DNA of 9,733 nucleotides from JANNAV01 sp031384695 (GCA_031384695.1 JANNAV010000309.1:1-9733); one strand, 5' to 3'. Shown: positions 1 to 7,485, numbered from the stretch's first letter. Made by a program: numbers and translations. Notes: a model not told the origin generated them from the letters alone.

Positions 1-2472
1 CTTGTCGGTCAGGCGCTGATCAACGCCGCTTTGCCGGTGCCGCGCCCGGGCGTGTTGCCGCAGGCCTCGCCCACCTATTCCATCGGGGCGCAGGGCAATA
101 TTGCGCGCATCGAGCAAGCCATCCCGGTGCACTACGGCCGCCTGCTGGCCTGGCCGGACTTTGCCGCTCAGCCCTATACCGAGTTTGCGGGCAACGAGCA
201 GTACCTTTACCAGCTGCTGTGCCTTGGCGCGGGCGAGTTTGACATTGAGCAGATCCGCATCGAGGACACGCCGATTGCGGCCTTTGCCGAGATCGACAGC
301 GAGATTGTGCCGCCCGGCGGGCAAGTCAGGCTGTTTCCCACCAGCGTGATCACCTCGGTCGAGGTGTCGGGGCAGGAGTTGACGGGGCAGACAGCCGCCA
401 CCTATGCCCGTGCGGGCACCGTCATCACCCTGACCCAGACCGCCCACGGCCGCGCGGTGGGGCAGGTGCTGCATCTGGAGTTCACCACCGGCGGCGCGCC
501 CAGCGATGTCTATGCCATAGCCACCGTGCCAACAGTGGATACCTTTACCGTGACCGCCGCCACCGGATCGGGCAGCGGCAACGCCATTCTGCGCGAGGTG
601 GTGGGCGGCATCGACGGGTTTGTGGCCTCGGATGCAGGCACCGTGGCCGAGCGGCTGGCGGTGGATGTGGTGCTGGGTCTGGGCCTTTATTCAACCGATG
701 GCCGCGGCGAGCTGGCCAATCAGACGCTGCAATTCACCGTTCAGGCGCGGCGGGTGGATGACAACGGCGCGCCGCTGGCCGCCTGGATCACGCTGGCGAC
801 CGAGACGCTGACCGACCGTTCAGTGACGCCGATCGCACGCTCGTTCAGCTATGTGCTGGCCACGCCCGGGCGCTACCGGGTGCGGGCCTGGCGGCTGGAT
901 GCCAAGTCTGCCGCCAGCAATGCGGGCCATCAGATCAGCCTCGCGGGTCTGCGCAGTTATCTGTCGACGGTGCAGAATTTCGGGGCGGTGACGCTGATAG
1001 CACTCCGGATGCGGGCCACCAACAACCTCTCGGCGCAGGCCAGCCGCCGGATTTCGGTGATCGCCACCCGCAAGCTGCCGGTGTGGAATGGTACGGTCTG
1101 GTCAGCGCCGGTGGCCACCCGCAGTATTGCCTGGGCGATTGCGGACGCCGCGCGCAACGGTGCTTACGGGGCGGGCCTTGCCGATGTGCGGCTTGATCTG
1201 GCGGCCCTGCTGGCGCTGGATGCGGTCTGGGCGGCGCGCGGCGATAGCTTCAACGGCCGCTTTGATCAGGCGGGCACCCTGTGGGACGCGGTCAGCCGGA
1301 TTGCGCTGGCGGGCCGCGCGCGCCCCTTCATGCAGGGCGGCAAGCTGCGCGTGGTGCGCGATGGGCCGCAAAGCCTGCCGGTGGCGTTGTTTTCGATGCG
1401 CAACATCAAGCGCGGCTCGTTCGGGATCGAATACATCCAGCAGACCGAGGCCACGGCGGATGCATTGCAGATCAGCTATTTTGACGCGGCCACCTGGTCG
1501 CCGCGCCGTGTGACGGCGGCGCTGGCGGGCAGCACCCTTGCCCGGCCGGTCAAGATGGAGCTGTTCGGTGTGACCGACCGGGCGCAGGCGCTGCGCGAGG
1601 GGCTGTATCACGCGGCGGCCAACAAATACCGCCGCCGCCTGATCAGTTTCGAGACGGAAATGGAAGGGTTCATCCCCTCGATCGGCGATCTGATCGCGGT
1701 GCAGCACGATATGCCGGGCTGGGGGGCGCAGGCCGAGGCGGTGGGCTGGGATGCAGCCAGCCGGGTGCTGCGGGTGAGCGAGCCGCTGAACTTTGGCGCA
1801 GGCGCCCATTATGTGGGGATTCGCACAACCGTGGGCGGGCTTTCGGGGCCATGGGCAGTGACGGCGGGGCCGGATGCTTACAGCGTGATCCTGACCGTGG
1901 CCCCGGATGTGACGCCCTATACCGGTTCTGAGGCCGAGCGCAGCCATGTGGTGTTCGGCGTGCTGGAAAGCTGGCGCACGCTGGCGTTGGTGGCGGGCAT
2001 CCGCCCGCGCGGGCTTTACTCTGTCAGCATCGAGGCGGTGGCCGAAGACCCGTCGGTGCATACGGCTGATACCGGGGTGACCGCCCCGCCGATCCGCACC
2101 TCGTCGCTGCCACGGCGGGTGACGCAGCCGGTGGTCAGCCGCCTGTTCGCCCGCAGGCAGCCTTCGGATGCCAACCGCGTGGTTCTGGGCTGGCGGCCCG
2201 CGCCGGGTGCCGAAACCTATCAGATCGAGATGGCGCAGGGCACCGATGTGGCCGACCCCAACGTCAGCTGGACCCGCACCGCCGACACCAGTGCCGCCAG
2301 CCAGGTGATCACCATCTTCTATCCCACCCAGACCCTGATCCGGGTGCGGGGCGTGGGCCTTGCGGTGGGGCCATGGACGGCGGCCACACTTGGCAGCCTG
2401 ATCGGCGATTTCTGGCTGGCGGATGCCGCCACGTTCTGGGGCGCGGACGCCTCGATCTATTGGAGACCATAA
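1..2472 (+). CDS. Phage tail tip / host specificity protein (gpJ/TipJ-like), 5' truncated
   Basis: The frame is open from base 1 (reading LVGQALINAAL...), so the gene begins upstream of the window and only its C-terminal 823 residues are seen; the TTG at 31 is not a likely start. The N-terminal part (GAQGNIARIEQAIPVHYGRL, then EQYLYQLLCLGAGE) is typical of the lambda gpJ / TipJ family, the distal tail-tip hub that contacts the host receptor. The middle (roughly codons 360-560, with SIAWAIADAARNGAYGAG, GTLWDAVSRIALAGRARP and EGFIPSIGDLIAVQHD) matches the phage-tail hub domains of this family. Near codons 700-790 is a fibronectin-III-like segment (VVLGWRPAPGAETYQIEM). The protein ends in an aromatic motif (DFWLADAATFWGADASIYW) seen at the C-terminus of such proteins. 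Codons 140-200 carry a small beta-rich insert (see findings). It is the first gene of the rightward operon; one base separates its TAA from the next ATG. Family assignment is by recognition, not by search. Confidence 0.88.
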   Translation, partial: LVGQALINAALPVPRPGVLPQASPTYSIGAQGNIARIEQAIPVHYGRLLAWPDFAAQPYTEFAGNEQYLYQLLCLGAGEFDIEQIRIEDTPIAAFAEIDSEIVPPGGQVRLFPTSVITSVEVSGQELTGQTAATYARAGTVITLTQTAHGRAVGQVLHLEFTTGGAPSDVYAIATVPTVDTFTVTAATGSGSGNAILREVVGGIDGFVASDAGTVAERLAVDVVLGLGLYSTDGRGELANQTLQFTVQARRVDDNGAPLAAWITLATETLTDRSVTPIARSFSYVLATPGRYRVRAWRLDAKSAASNAGHQISLAGLRSYLSTVQNFGAVTLIALRMRATNNLSAQASRRISVIATRKLPVWNGTVWSAPVATRSIAWAIADAARNGAYGAGLADVRLDLAALLALDAVWAARGDSFNGRFDQAGTLWDAVSRIALAGRARPFMQGGKLRVVRDGPQSLPVALFSMRNIKRGSFGIEYIQQTEATADALQISYFDAATWSPRRVTAALAGSTLARPVKMELFGVTDRAQALREGLYHAAANKYRRRLISFETEMEGFIPSIGDLIAVQHDMPGWGAQAEAVGWDAASRVLRVSEPLNFGAGAHYVGIRTTVGGLSGPWAVTAGPDAYSVILTVAPDVTPYTGSEAERSHVVFGVLESWRTLALVAGIRPRGLYSVSIEAVAEDPSVHTADTGVTAPPIRTSSLPRRVTQPVVSRLFARRQPSDANRVVLGWRPAPGAETYQIEMAQGTDVADPNVSWTRTADTSAASQVITIFYPTQTLIRVRGVGLAVGPWTAATLGSLIGDFWLADAATFWGADASIYWRP

Positions 2473-2473
2473 G

Positions 2474-3601
2474 ATGCCAGCCCTTCCCGTCGCCACCGAT
2501 TTTACCGGGGCCACCCGCACCAATCTGCAGATGAAAACCACCTTCAGCGATCTGCGCGGCTTTCTGAGCGGCCTGCTGGGTGCCGATGGCACGGTCGCCA
2601 CGGCACTTTTGACGCTGGGCGCGCTGGGGGCCGGGCAGATCGACAAGGCTGCAGCTTATACCGTGGTAGTTGGCGACCGGGGCTATCTGATCAACGCCAC
2701 CACTGGCACCTGGACCCTGACCCTGCCGCCCGCGGCCACGGCGGGGGTGGGCTTTGCCCTGGCACTGCGCAATTCGGGTACGGGCAACATCACCGTCGAT
2801 CCGAACGCGGCCGAGCTGATCAACGGGGCGGCGACGCTTCTTGTGCGGCCCGGTTTTGGCGGTGTTCTGGTCTGCACCGGCACCGGCTGGCTGACCATCG
2901 GCGGCTTTGCGGGCGAGGTGCAATCGGGTGCCAGCGACAGCACCGCCAACCGGCTGATGCTGGTGGGGGCCTTTGGCTGGGGTGCCAACGATACCTCCTC
3001 GCCCGTCACCACCGATCTTGACGCGCTGCGCACCGCCGGGTTCTGGCGGTTTTCCACCGGGGCTGTCGGCGCGCCGGAAACCACCGGTCTTGTGCTGCAT
3101 GCCACCCGCAACGCGGGCTTCACCACGGCTGCCGCGCAGTTGCAGATGGTGTTCGGCTCGTCCGGGGCGATCTACCGCCGCGCGTCCAACAGCGGCGGCA
3201 CCTGGGATCCGTGGGTGACCTTGCCGCAGATCAGCGCCACCGGCATGACCACGCTGGGCGGCAACGCGGTGGGGTGGACGGCCCTCACCATCGCCGATGA
3301 TGCGGTGGGCAGCATCACCCTGCCACGGCAGGGCGGGTTCGCCGCGATCACCTGCAACGGCGCCACCGCCAACCCGAACCCGGAGTTTTCGGGGCAGGTG
3401 TATTTTGATGGTGGCAGCAGTTTGCAGATCATCAAGGACAGCGGGCTTGCCGGTCTTTCGGCCAATCTCAACGTGGTGGTCACCGATGTTGCGGGCACCA
3501 GCGGCACCGACGGGTTCGTGACGGTGGCGGTGCAGGCCGGAGTGCTGAAGATCGAGAACCGCGCGGGCAGTACCAAGACGTTTCAGGTTACATTTTCATG
3601 A
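2474..3601 (+). CDS. Tail fibre / receptor-binding protein with pyocin-knob domain
   Basis: A 375-aa protein. I chose the ATG at 2474 because GGAG at 2462-2465 sits 8 nt upstream and the upstream gene ends at 2472; an earlier in-frame start at 2423 would overlap the tail-tip gene. Visible parts: an N-terminal segment of about 60 residues (DFTGATRTNLQMKTTFSDLR), probably for tail attachment; a beta-sandwich at about 62-140 (YTVVVGDRGYLINATTGTW...NITVDPNAAELINGAAT), a domain common in phage fibres; a pyocin-knob-like domain at about 159-247 (LDALRTAGFWRFSTG... and GGTWDPWVTL), which in R-type pyocin and phage fibres aids receptor binding; and a C-terminal beta-rich domain at about 285-375. Its position directly after the tail tip fits a tail fibre. 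The receptor is unknown. Confidence 0.82.
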   Translation: MPALPVATDFTGATRTNLQMKTTFSDLRGFLSGLLGADGTVATALLTLGALGAGQIDKAAAYTVVVGDRGYLINATTGTWTLTLPPAATAGVGFALALRNSGTGNITVDPNAAELINGAATLLVRPGFGGVLVCTGTGWLTIGGFAGEVQSGASDSTANRLMLVGAFGWGANDTSSPVTTDLDALRTAGFWRFSTGAVGAPETTGLVLHATRNAGFTTAAAQLQMVFGSSGAIYRRASNSGGTWDPWVTLPQISATGMTTLGGNAVGWTALTIADDAVGSITLPRQGGFAAITCNGATANPNPEFSGQVYFDGGSSLQIIKDSGLAGLSANLNVVVTDVAGTSGTDGFVTVAVQAGVLKIENRAGSTKTFQVTFS

Positions 3602-3608
3602 GGATCAC

Positions 3609-4034
3609 ATGACCGCAGTTCAGATCGACGCCACCACCTGGCGCGTCAGCGTGGCCGCCGCGGATGGCACGGAGACCCACCACCTCGTCGCCTGCCGGGC
3701 GGCGGACAGCTCGGCCGCCTCGGCCCTGGCGATCGTCGCGGCGCTGAGCCTGCCCGAGCCCGCCCCTGACGCTGCGGCCCTTCTGGCGGCCGAACGGGCA
3801 GGCATGAGTTGCTCGCGCATGCAAGGCGTGCTGGCGCTTGGCCCCGGCATCTGGGCGCAGGTTCTGGCCTGGCGCGATCTGCCGCAAACCCCCTGGGCTG
3901 CGCGGGTGATCATCGACGATGCCGCGGTCTGGCACCGCAATTCGCAGACCATCGACCTGCTCGGCTATGTCTGCGGCCTGTCGCCCGAGGCGATGGATAC
4001 CCTGTTTCGCCAAGCCGTCACCATCACCGCCTGA
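3609..4034 (+). CDS. Hypothetical phage protein following the tail fibre
   Basis: A 141-aa protein starting at ATG 3609. AGGA at 3601-3604 overlaps the preceding gene's stop codon (3599-3601), so translation is probably coupled. The N-terminal 30 residues alternate hydrophobic and polar residues (VQIDATTWRVSVAAADG), suggesting beta-strands; the middle is Ala-rich and likely helical; the C-terminal half contains PWAARVIIDDAAVWHRNSQ and LLGYVCGLSPEAMDTLF. There is no signal peptide or membrane segment. The arrangement (beta start, helical end, immediately downstream of a fibre gene) resembles proteins of unknown function in Rhodobacterales prophage tail operons. A role as fibre-assembly chaperone is possible from position alone; I see no Tfa/gp38 motif that proves it. 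Confidence 0.7.
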   Translation: MTAVQIDATTWRVSVAAADGTETHHLVACRAADSSAASALAIVAALSLPEPAPDAAALLAAERAGMSCSRMQGVLALGPGIWAQVLAWRDLPQTPWAARVIIDDAAVWHRNSQTIDLLGYVCGLSPEAMDTLFRQAVTITA

Positions 4035-4049
4035 CCAAAAGGAAGCATC

Positions 4050-4451
4050 ATGGCCTATCAATTCTCTACCACCGCCCGCAACGCCAGTCTGGACGCGATC
4101 GAGACTGCAATCGGCACCGCGCCCACGCTGGAACTGCGCTCGGGCGCTGCCCCCGCCACCTGTGCCACCGCCGATAGCGGCACCCTGTTGGCCGCGATGG
4201 CCCTGCCATCCGACTGGCTGGCAGCCGGTTCGGCGGGGGCAAAAACCCTGCTCGGCACCTGGCAGGATACCAGCGCCGATGCCGCCGGAACCGTCGGGCA
4301 TTTCCGCATCAAGCAGGGCGCCACCTGCCACCTTCAGGGCACGGTCACAGCCACCGGTGGCGGCGGCGACATGACACTGGACAACCCGGTGCTGGCGGTG
4401 GCGCAGCAGGTGAGCGTCAGCACCTTCTCCCTCACGGCAGGGGGCGCATAG
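4050..4451 (+). CDS. Small conserved phage tail-region protein (beta-rich)
   Basis: A 133-aa protein starting at ATG 4050, with AAGGAA at 4039-4044 as a good ribosome binding site. The body has the pattern ELRSGAAPATCATADSGTLL, ALPSDWLAAGSAGAK, GTWQDTSADAAGTVGHFRI, then GTVTATGGGGDMTLDN and a final VSVSTFSLTAGGA. I recognise this pattern as a small, widespread phage protein in tail-fibre neighbourhoods. Its exact function is not established; the strand-rich, soluble sequence fits a virion decoration or fibre accessory protein (inference). It has no transmembrane segment or signal peptide. Its TAG stop (4449-4451) overlaps the GTG start of the next gene by one base. Confidence 0.75.
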   Translation: MAYQFSTTARNASLDAIETAIGTAPTLELRSGAAPATCATADSGTLLAAMALPSDWLAAGSAGAKTLLGTWQDTSADAAGTVGHFRIKQGATCHLQGTVTATGGGGDMTLDNPVLAVAQQVSVSTFSLTAGGA

Positions 4452-4804
4452 TGACCTCTTTTGCCAACCGCGCGAAGATGACCACCGCCACCACCGGCAC
4501 CGGCACCCTCACGCTGGGGGCGGCGTCCAGCGGCTTTCAAAGCTTTGCGGCGGCGGGGGTGAGCGATGGGGCCGAGGTCAGCTACACCATCGAGAACGGC
4601 ACCGCATGGGAGATCGGCACCGGGGTCTATACCGCCTCCGGCACCACCCTGAGCCGGACGCTTGTGGAAAGCAGCACGGCGGCGCTGTTGAACCTGAGCG
4701 GATCGGCGGTGGTCTATGTCACGGCGGCGGCGGCGGACATGCTGACCGATGCGCAGAAATACGGCCGCTCCTGCGCGATGAACCAGAACGCCTACGCATT
4801 TTGA
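4451..4804 (+). CDS. Small phage tail-region protein with 'GTGTLTLG' beta domain, GTG start
   Basis: A 117-aa protein. The GTG at 4451 overlaps the upstream stop by one base, and a G-rich stretch (GGCAGGGGG) lies just upstream. The sequence NRAKMTTATTGTGTLTLG, GFQSFAAAGVSDGAEVSYTI, TAWEIGTGVYTASGTTLSRT, then VVYVTAAAADM is a compact beta domain found repeatedly in phages, both as a stand-alone protein and as a module inside tail fibres. Here it is a separate gene. The precise role is unknown; a virion or fibre-associated structural role is inferred from family and context. The C-terminal 20 residues (DAQKYGRSCAMNQNAYAF) fall outside the recognisable domain. Confidence 0.75.
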   Translation: MTSFANRAKMTTATTGTGTLTLGAASSGFQSFAAAGVSDGAEVSYTIENGTAWEIGTGVYTASGTTLSRTLVESSTAALLNLSGSAVVYVTAAAADMLTDAQKYGRSCAMNQNAYAF

Positions 4805-4812
4805 GGTAAACC

Positions 4813-5226
4813 ATGCCAGCCAATACAGCCCCGATCTTCTCGAAAGCCCCTCAGAACGAGTGGGCCCCGATCATCACCGCCGCCAATACCGCCAAGGATG
4901 GCACCGGCACGGTGAGCACGGTGTTCACCGCCGATGCCACCAACGGCTCGTATCTGCAAAAGCTGATCGTGCGACCCTTGGGCACCAATGTGGCCTCGGT
5001 GCTGCGGGTATTTCTCAATAACGGTGCGACAAATGCCACGGCTGGCAACAACATCGAGATCGCGGAACAACTGCTGACTGCCACGACCCTCAGCGAAGTT
5101 GCAGCCCTTTCCGGGTTTGATATCGCGATCAACATGCCACTCGCTGCGGGCTACAAGATCAACGTCACCCTCGGCACTGCGGTAGCGGGAGGTTACGCGG
5201 TGTCTGCTCACGGAGGGAAGTACTGA
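4813..5226 (+). CDS. Conserved phage virion-region protein (beta-rich, function unknown)
   Basis: A 137-aa protein starting at ATG 4813, with GAGG at 4803-4806 overlapping the previous stop codon (4802-4804). Characteristic stretches are MPANTAPIFSKAPQNEWAPI, ANTAKDGTGTVSTVFTAD, LQKLIVRPLGTNVASVLRVF and FDIAINMPLAAGYKINVTLG. I recognise this as a common small phage protein of unknown function found near tail fibres; the alternating hydrophobic pattern suggests a single beta-sandwich. No membrane segment or catalytic motif is visible. Its TGA (5224-5226) overlaps the ATG of the next gene by one base, which suggests coupled translation and joint use in the same particle. Confidence 0.75.
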   Translation: MPANTAPIFSKAPQNEWAPIITAANTAKDGTGTVSTVFTADATNGSYLQKLIVRPLGTNVASVLRVFLNNGATNATAGNNIEIAEQLLTATTLSEVAALSGFDIAINMPLAAGYKINVTLGTAVAGGYAVSAHGGKY

Positions 5227-5432
5227 TGGCCGCCGAATACATCGCCATGATGCTGGAGGTGGAGGGCAAACTCACCCCCATCTGGCAGAAGATCGAGACG
5301 GGGCTGGTGGAGGTGGTGCGAACCCAGATCGTATCTTACGTCGATATCGACGATCAACCCGTGAACCTGCCGGACACCTATGAAATGACGGTGGAGACCG
5401 GCGAAACGCTTGTCGCGCCAGGGGGCAAATGA
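5226..5432 (+). CDS. Small hypothetical phage protein
   Basis: A 68-aa acidic protein. The start at 5226 is well supported: GGAGGG at 5212-5217 lies 8 nt upstream and the ATG overlaps the previous stop by one base. The N-terminal half is a likely amphipathic helix (MLEVEGKLTPIWQKIETGLVE) and the C-terminal half is strand-like (QIVSYVDIDDQPVNLPDTYE). I do not recognise the family. It ends in the ATGA overlap (5429-5432) with the glycine-rich gene, so the two are probably translated together; a chaperone or adaptor for that protein is possible but only inferred from adjacency. Confidence 0.65.
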   Translation: MAAEYIAMMLEVEGKLTPIWQKIETGLVEVVRTQIVSYVDIDDQPVNLPDTYEMTVETGETLVAPGGK

Positions 5433-6301
5433 TGTTTCCGTTTCATCTCCCCAAAGAGGCTGGCAATTCCCGGCGGTTTGATCCGGTAGGGGCAGCTACA
5501 GGAATCTGGTACGCCTATTCCATTCCTCCCGGCGCTGTGCTGCTGGATATCCTTTGCGTTGGCGGTGGCGGTGGCGGTGGCACCGGGTTCACCAGAGCGG
5601 CTGGTTCGGCGGGAGGCGGTGGCGGTGGCGGTGGTTCGGGGGCTGTGGCCCGCCTTTTGGTCTCCACCGCGCGGCTTGCCGGCGTGCTTTATCTGCAACC
5701 GGGTGTCGGCGGCAGTCCGGCCACCGCAGGGCTGCTCTCAACAGTATCTGTGGCGGGCGGGGTCTATAACACGGCGGCTACCTTGCTGTTGGCAAACGGC
5801 GGTGCTGGCGGTGGAAGTGGCACCGGGGCGGCGGTGGGAGCGGCGGGCCCCGCCGGTTCTATCGGCACCGGCGGGGCCTATTCGGCCTTGGGCAGCTATA
5901 CACCCATCGCGGGCAGTGGTGGCACGGCGGGCGGGGCGGTCGCGGGCGGCAACGGTGGTTCCTCGAACGCGGGCACCGGTAACGTCTTTGTCGGCGGTGG
6001 CACCGGCGGCGGCGGATCGACCTCTGCGGATTTTGCGGGGGGGCCGATTGCCGCGCAGGGGCTATGGCCTGCGCAATCGGGCGGCCCCGGCGGTGGCGGC
6101 GCGGGCGAGGCAGGATTTGAGTTGTGGCTGCCGCCGAGTTTCAACGGTGGCACCGGCGGTGGTTCGAACAACGCAGGCGTGGCAGGTGCCGGTGGTCGCG
6201 GTGGGCGTGGTTCCGGCGGTGGTGGCGGCGGTGCGGGCGCCACAGGCGGTGCCGGGGGCCGGGGTGGTGACGGGTTTATCATGATCACGGCGATCTTCTG
6301 A
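5429..6301 (+). CDS. Glycine-rich tail adhesin-like protein
   Basis: A 290-aa protein starting at ATG 5429 in an ATGA overlap with the upstream stop; a second ATG follows at 5432. The N-terminus (FDPVGAATGIWYAYSIPPGAVLLDILCVGGGGGGG) is the usual opening of phage glycine-rich domain proteins, where a hydrophobic strand leads into a Gly-rich body. The body has many runs of Gly with Ala, Ser, Thr and Asn, including runs of 7 and 8 Gly near residues 45-70 and a dense Gly/Arg tract near 255-285. It closes with GGDGFIMITAIF, the typical final strand of the family. Glycine-rich regions of this sort in T2/S16-type gp38 adhesins fold into packed polyglycine helices whose loops bind outer-membrane receptors; applying this here is inference. 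The DNA of the Gly runs is GGCGGT repeats (5561-5580 and 5612-5635), which could slip in frame. Confidence 0.8.
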   Translation: MMFPFHLPKEAGNSRRFDPVGAATGIWYAYSIPPGAVLLDILCVGGGGGGGTGFTRAAGSAGGGGGGGGSGAVARLLVSTARLAGVLYLQPGVGGSPATAGLLSTVSVAGGVYNTAATLLLANGGAGGGSGTGAAVGAAGPAGSIGTGGAYSALGSYTPIAGSGGTAGGAVAGGNGGSSNAGTGNVFVGGGTGGGGSTSADFAGGPIAAQGLWPAQSGGPGGGGAGEAGFELWLPPSFNGGTGGGSNNAGVAGAGGRGGRGSGGGGGGAGATGGAGGRGGDGFIMITAIF

Positions 6302-7146
6302 TGCTGGGATATTCCCCTCTTGGTGCGGCGGCGCTGGCGGATGATGCCGCAACGACAGAAGCTGCCGGCGTCGTCGGCATCGCCGAAGGCACGCTGGCGC
6401 TGGGTGGTGCGGCCAGCGGCACGGCGCGCGCGGCCGGTACTGCCGCCGGTGCGGTAAGCTTTGGTGGCGCGGCCGGCGGTGTTGCACCTGTCTCCGGCGC
6501 GGCGGCTGGCACGCTGGCCTTTGGCGGTGCCAGCGCCGGTGCGGCTCTGGCGCAAGGTGCGGCAGCGGGCAGCCTGCCGTTCGCTGGGGCGGCCACCGGC
6601 ACCGCGCCGGTTGTGGCCAGCGCCGCAGGCAGCATGCCCCTCACCGGGGCCGCAACCGGCACCACGGGCGCATCGGTCACCGGCACCGCCAGCGGCACAT
6701 TGCCGTTGACCGGCACCGCCACCGGCACCGCGCCTGCGGTTGGTGCGGCGGCAGGCGGCATTTCCCTGACGGGTGCGGCCACCGCAAAAGCCGCTGCCCT
6801 GGCGAATGCCGCGGGCAGCATTTCGTTGACCGGTGCCGCGCAGGCCATAGCCCCGACGGTTGGCACGGCGTCGGGCAGCCTCCCCCTCGGCGGCACGGCC
6901 AGCGGTGCCGCGCGCGCGACAGGGACAGTTGCAGGAGTGATTGCGTTCGGCGGCGTCGCGGCAGGGTTTACTGGCGCGGCCGCCGCCACCCGGGCGTCGG
7001 TCGCAAGCCTCAGCCGCAACCTGGCCGCCGCGATTATCGCCGCCAATGCAGCCTGGCTCATGGCGTCAGTCAACGGCGCGCAGGCGGCTGCCAACACCAA
7101 CAGCGTGACGGGCATCGCGCTGCGCAATTCACTGTCACTGGCCTGA
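6301..7146 (+). CDS. Ala/Gly-rich protein of ten tandem ~20-residue repeats
   Basis: A 281-aa protein whose ATG overlaps the previous TGA by one base. There is no strong ribosome binding site, so it probably depends on translational coupling. The N-terminus MLGYSPLGAAALADD is a form I associate with small phage tail-region proteins of Rhodobacterales. Residues 29-230 consist of ten tandem repeats of 20 residues (one is 22), with the core A-G-[TS]-L-x-[LF]-x-G-A-A-x-G-x-A and a variable tail ending in G-[TA]-A. The alternation of hydrophobic and small residues suggests short beta-strands in a regular solenoid or stalk. Residues 231-281 are different, with a likely helix (NLAAAIIAANAAWLMASV). 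No signal peptide is seen. The function is unknown; a fibre stalk or surface-binding spacer is inferred from position and repeat regularity. Confidence 0.75.
   Translation: MLGYSPLGAAALADDAATTEAAGVVGIAEGTLALGGAASGTARAAGTAAGAVSFGGAAGGVAPVSGAAAGTLAFGGASAGAALAQGAAAGSLPFAGAATGTAPVVASAAGSMPLTGAATGTTGASVTGTASGTLPLTGTATGTAPAVGAAAGGISLTGAATAKAAALANAAGSISLTGAAQAIAPTVGTASGSLPLGGTASGAARATGTVAGVIAFGGVAAGFTGAAAATRASVASLSRNLAAAIIAANAAWLMASVNGAQAAANTNSVTGIALRNSLSLA
6385..6990 (+). repeat. Ten in-frame ~60-nt tandem repeats
   Basis: The repeats start at Glu29 (codon at 6385) and run in 60-nt steps, with one unit of 66 nt (the fifth). They are conserved at protein level (for example AGSLPFAGAATGTAP, SGTLPLTGTATGTAP, AGSISLTGAAQAIAP) but diverged at DNA level, so this is old duplication under protein constraint rather than recent expansion. 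Confidence 0.85.
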
Positions 7147-7158
7147 GGAGAACCGAGC

Positions 7159-7485
7159 ATGGAGTTCCACCTGAAACGCGGCAACACCAGCCCCTCGCTG
7201 CGCGCGATCCTGCGCGATGGCGCGGGGGTTGCTGTGCCCCTTGCCGGGGCCAGCATCGTGTTCTCGATGGCCAGCCAGAAGGGCGTGGTCGCCATCTCGC
7301 GCCGCGCTGCGACCCGCGATGACGCAGTGGATGTGGGGGCAGTGCGGCTGAACTGGCAGGCAGGCGACACCACCCTTGCCGGAGTGTATAACGCCGAGTT
7401 CGAGGTGACCTATGCCGGCGGCGGCATCGAGACCTTCCCGAACGAAGGCTATCTGGTGGTGCGAGTGTCGGAGCGACTGGCGTGA
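7159..7485 (+). CDS. BppU-like baseplate/tail Ig-domain protein
   Basis: A 108-aa protein starting at ATG 7159, with GAGGAG at 7145-7150 (8 nt upstream) overlapping the preceding stop. The pattern LKRGNTSPSLRAILRDGAG, LAGASIVFSM, VGAVRLNWQAGDTTLAGVYNAEFEVTYAGG, ETFPNEGYLVVRV matches the BppU N-terminal immunoglobulin-like fold, known from lactococcal phage baseplate upper proteins and widespread in other phages as a short stand-alone protein. It contributes to attachment of receptor-binding proteins to the tail tip. Here the protein is only the single domain. It is the last gene of the rightward operon and is followed by the long non-coding stretch. Family call is by recognition of the motif order. 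Confidence 0.8.
   Translation: MEFHLKRGNTSPSLRAILRDGAGVAVPLAGASIVFSMASQKGVVAISRRAATRDDAVDVGAVRLNWQAGDTTLAGVYNAEFEVTYAGGGIETFPNEGYLVVRVSERLA

Noticed and set aside
1102..2646. Long minus-strand open frame (514 codons) opposite the tail-tip gene
   Set aside because: It is His/Arg/Ala-rich with no recognisable domain and lies wholly opposite a clear gpJ-like gene; long antisense frames are common at this GC content.
5896..6555. Proline-rich minus-strand frame
   Set aside because: Proline runs are the complement of the Gly codons of the adhesin gene; it starts within another gene and has no supporting ribosome site.
2474..7146. Diversity-generating retroelement acting on tail genes
   Set aside because: No reverse transcriptase gene and no template/variable repeat pair with adenine-specific differences is visible.
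6285..7373. Minus-strand open frame (362 codons) opposite the repeat protein
   Set aside because: Its Ala/Pro/Val repeats simply mirror the 60-nt repeats of the plus-strand gene, and it spans two real genes.
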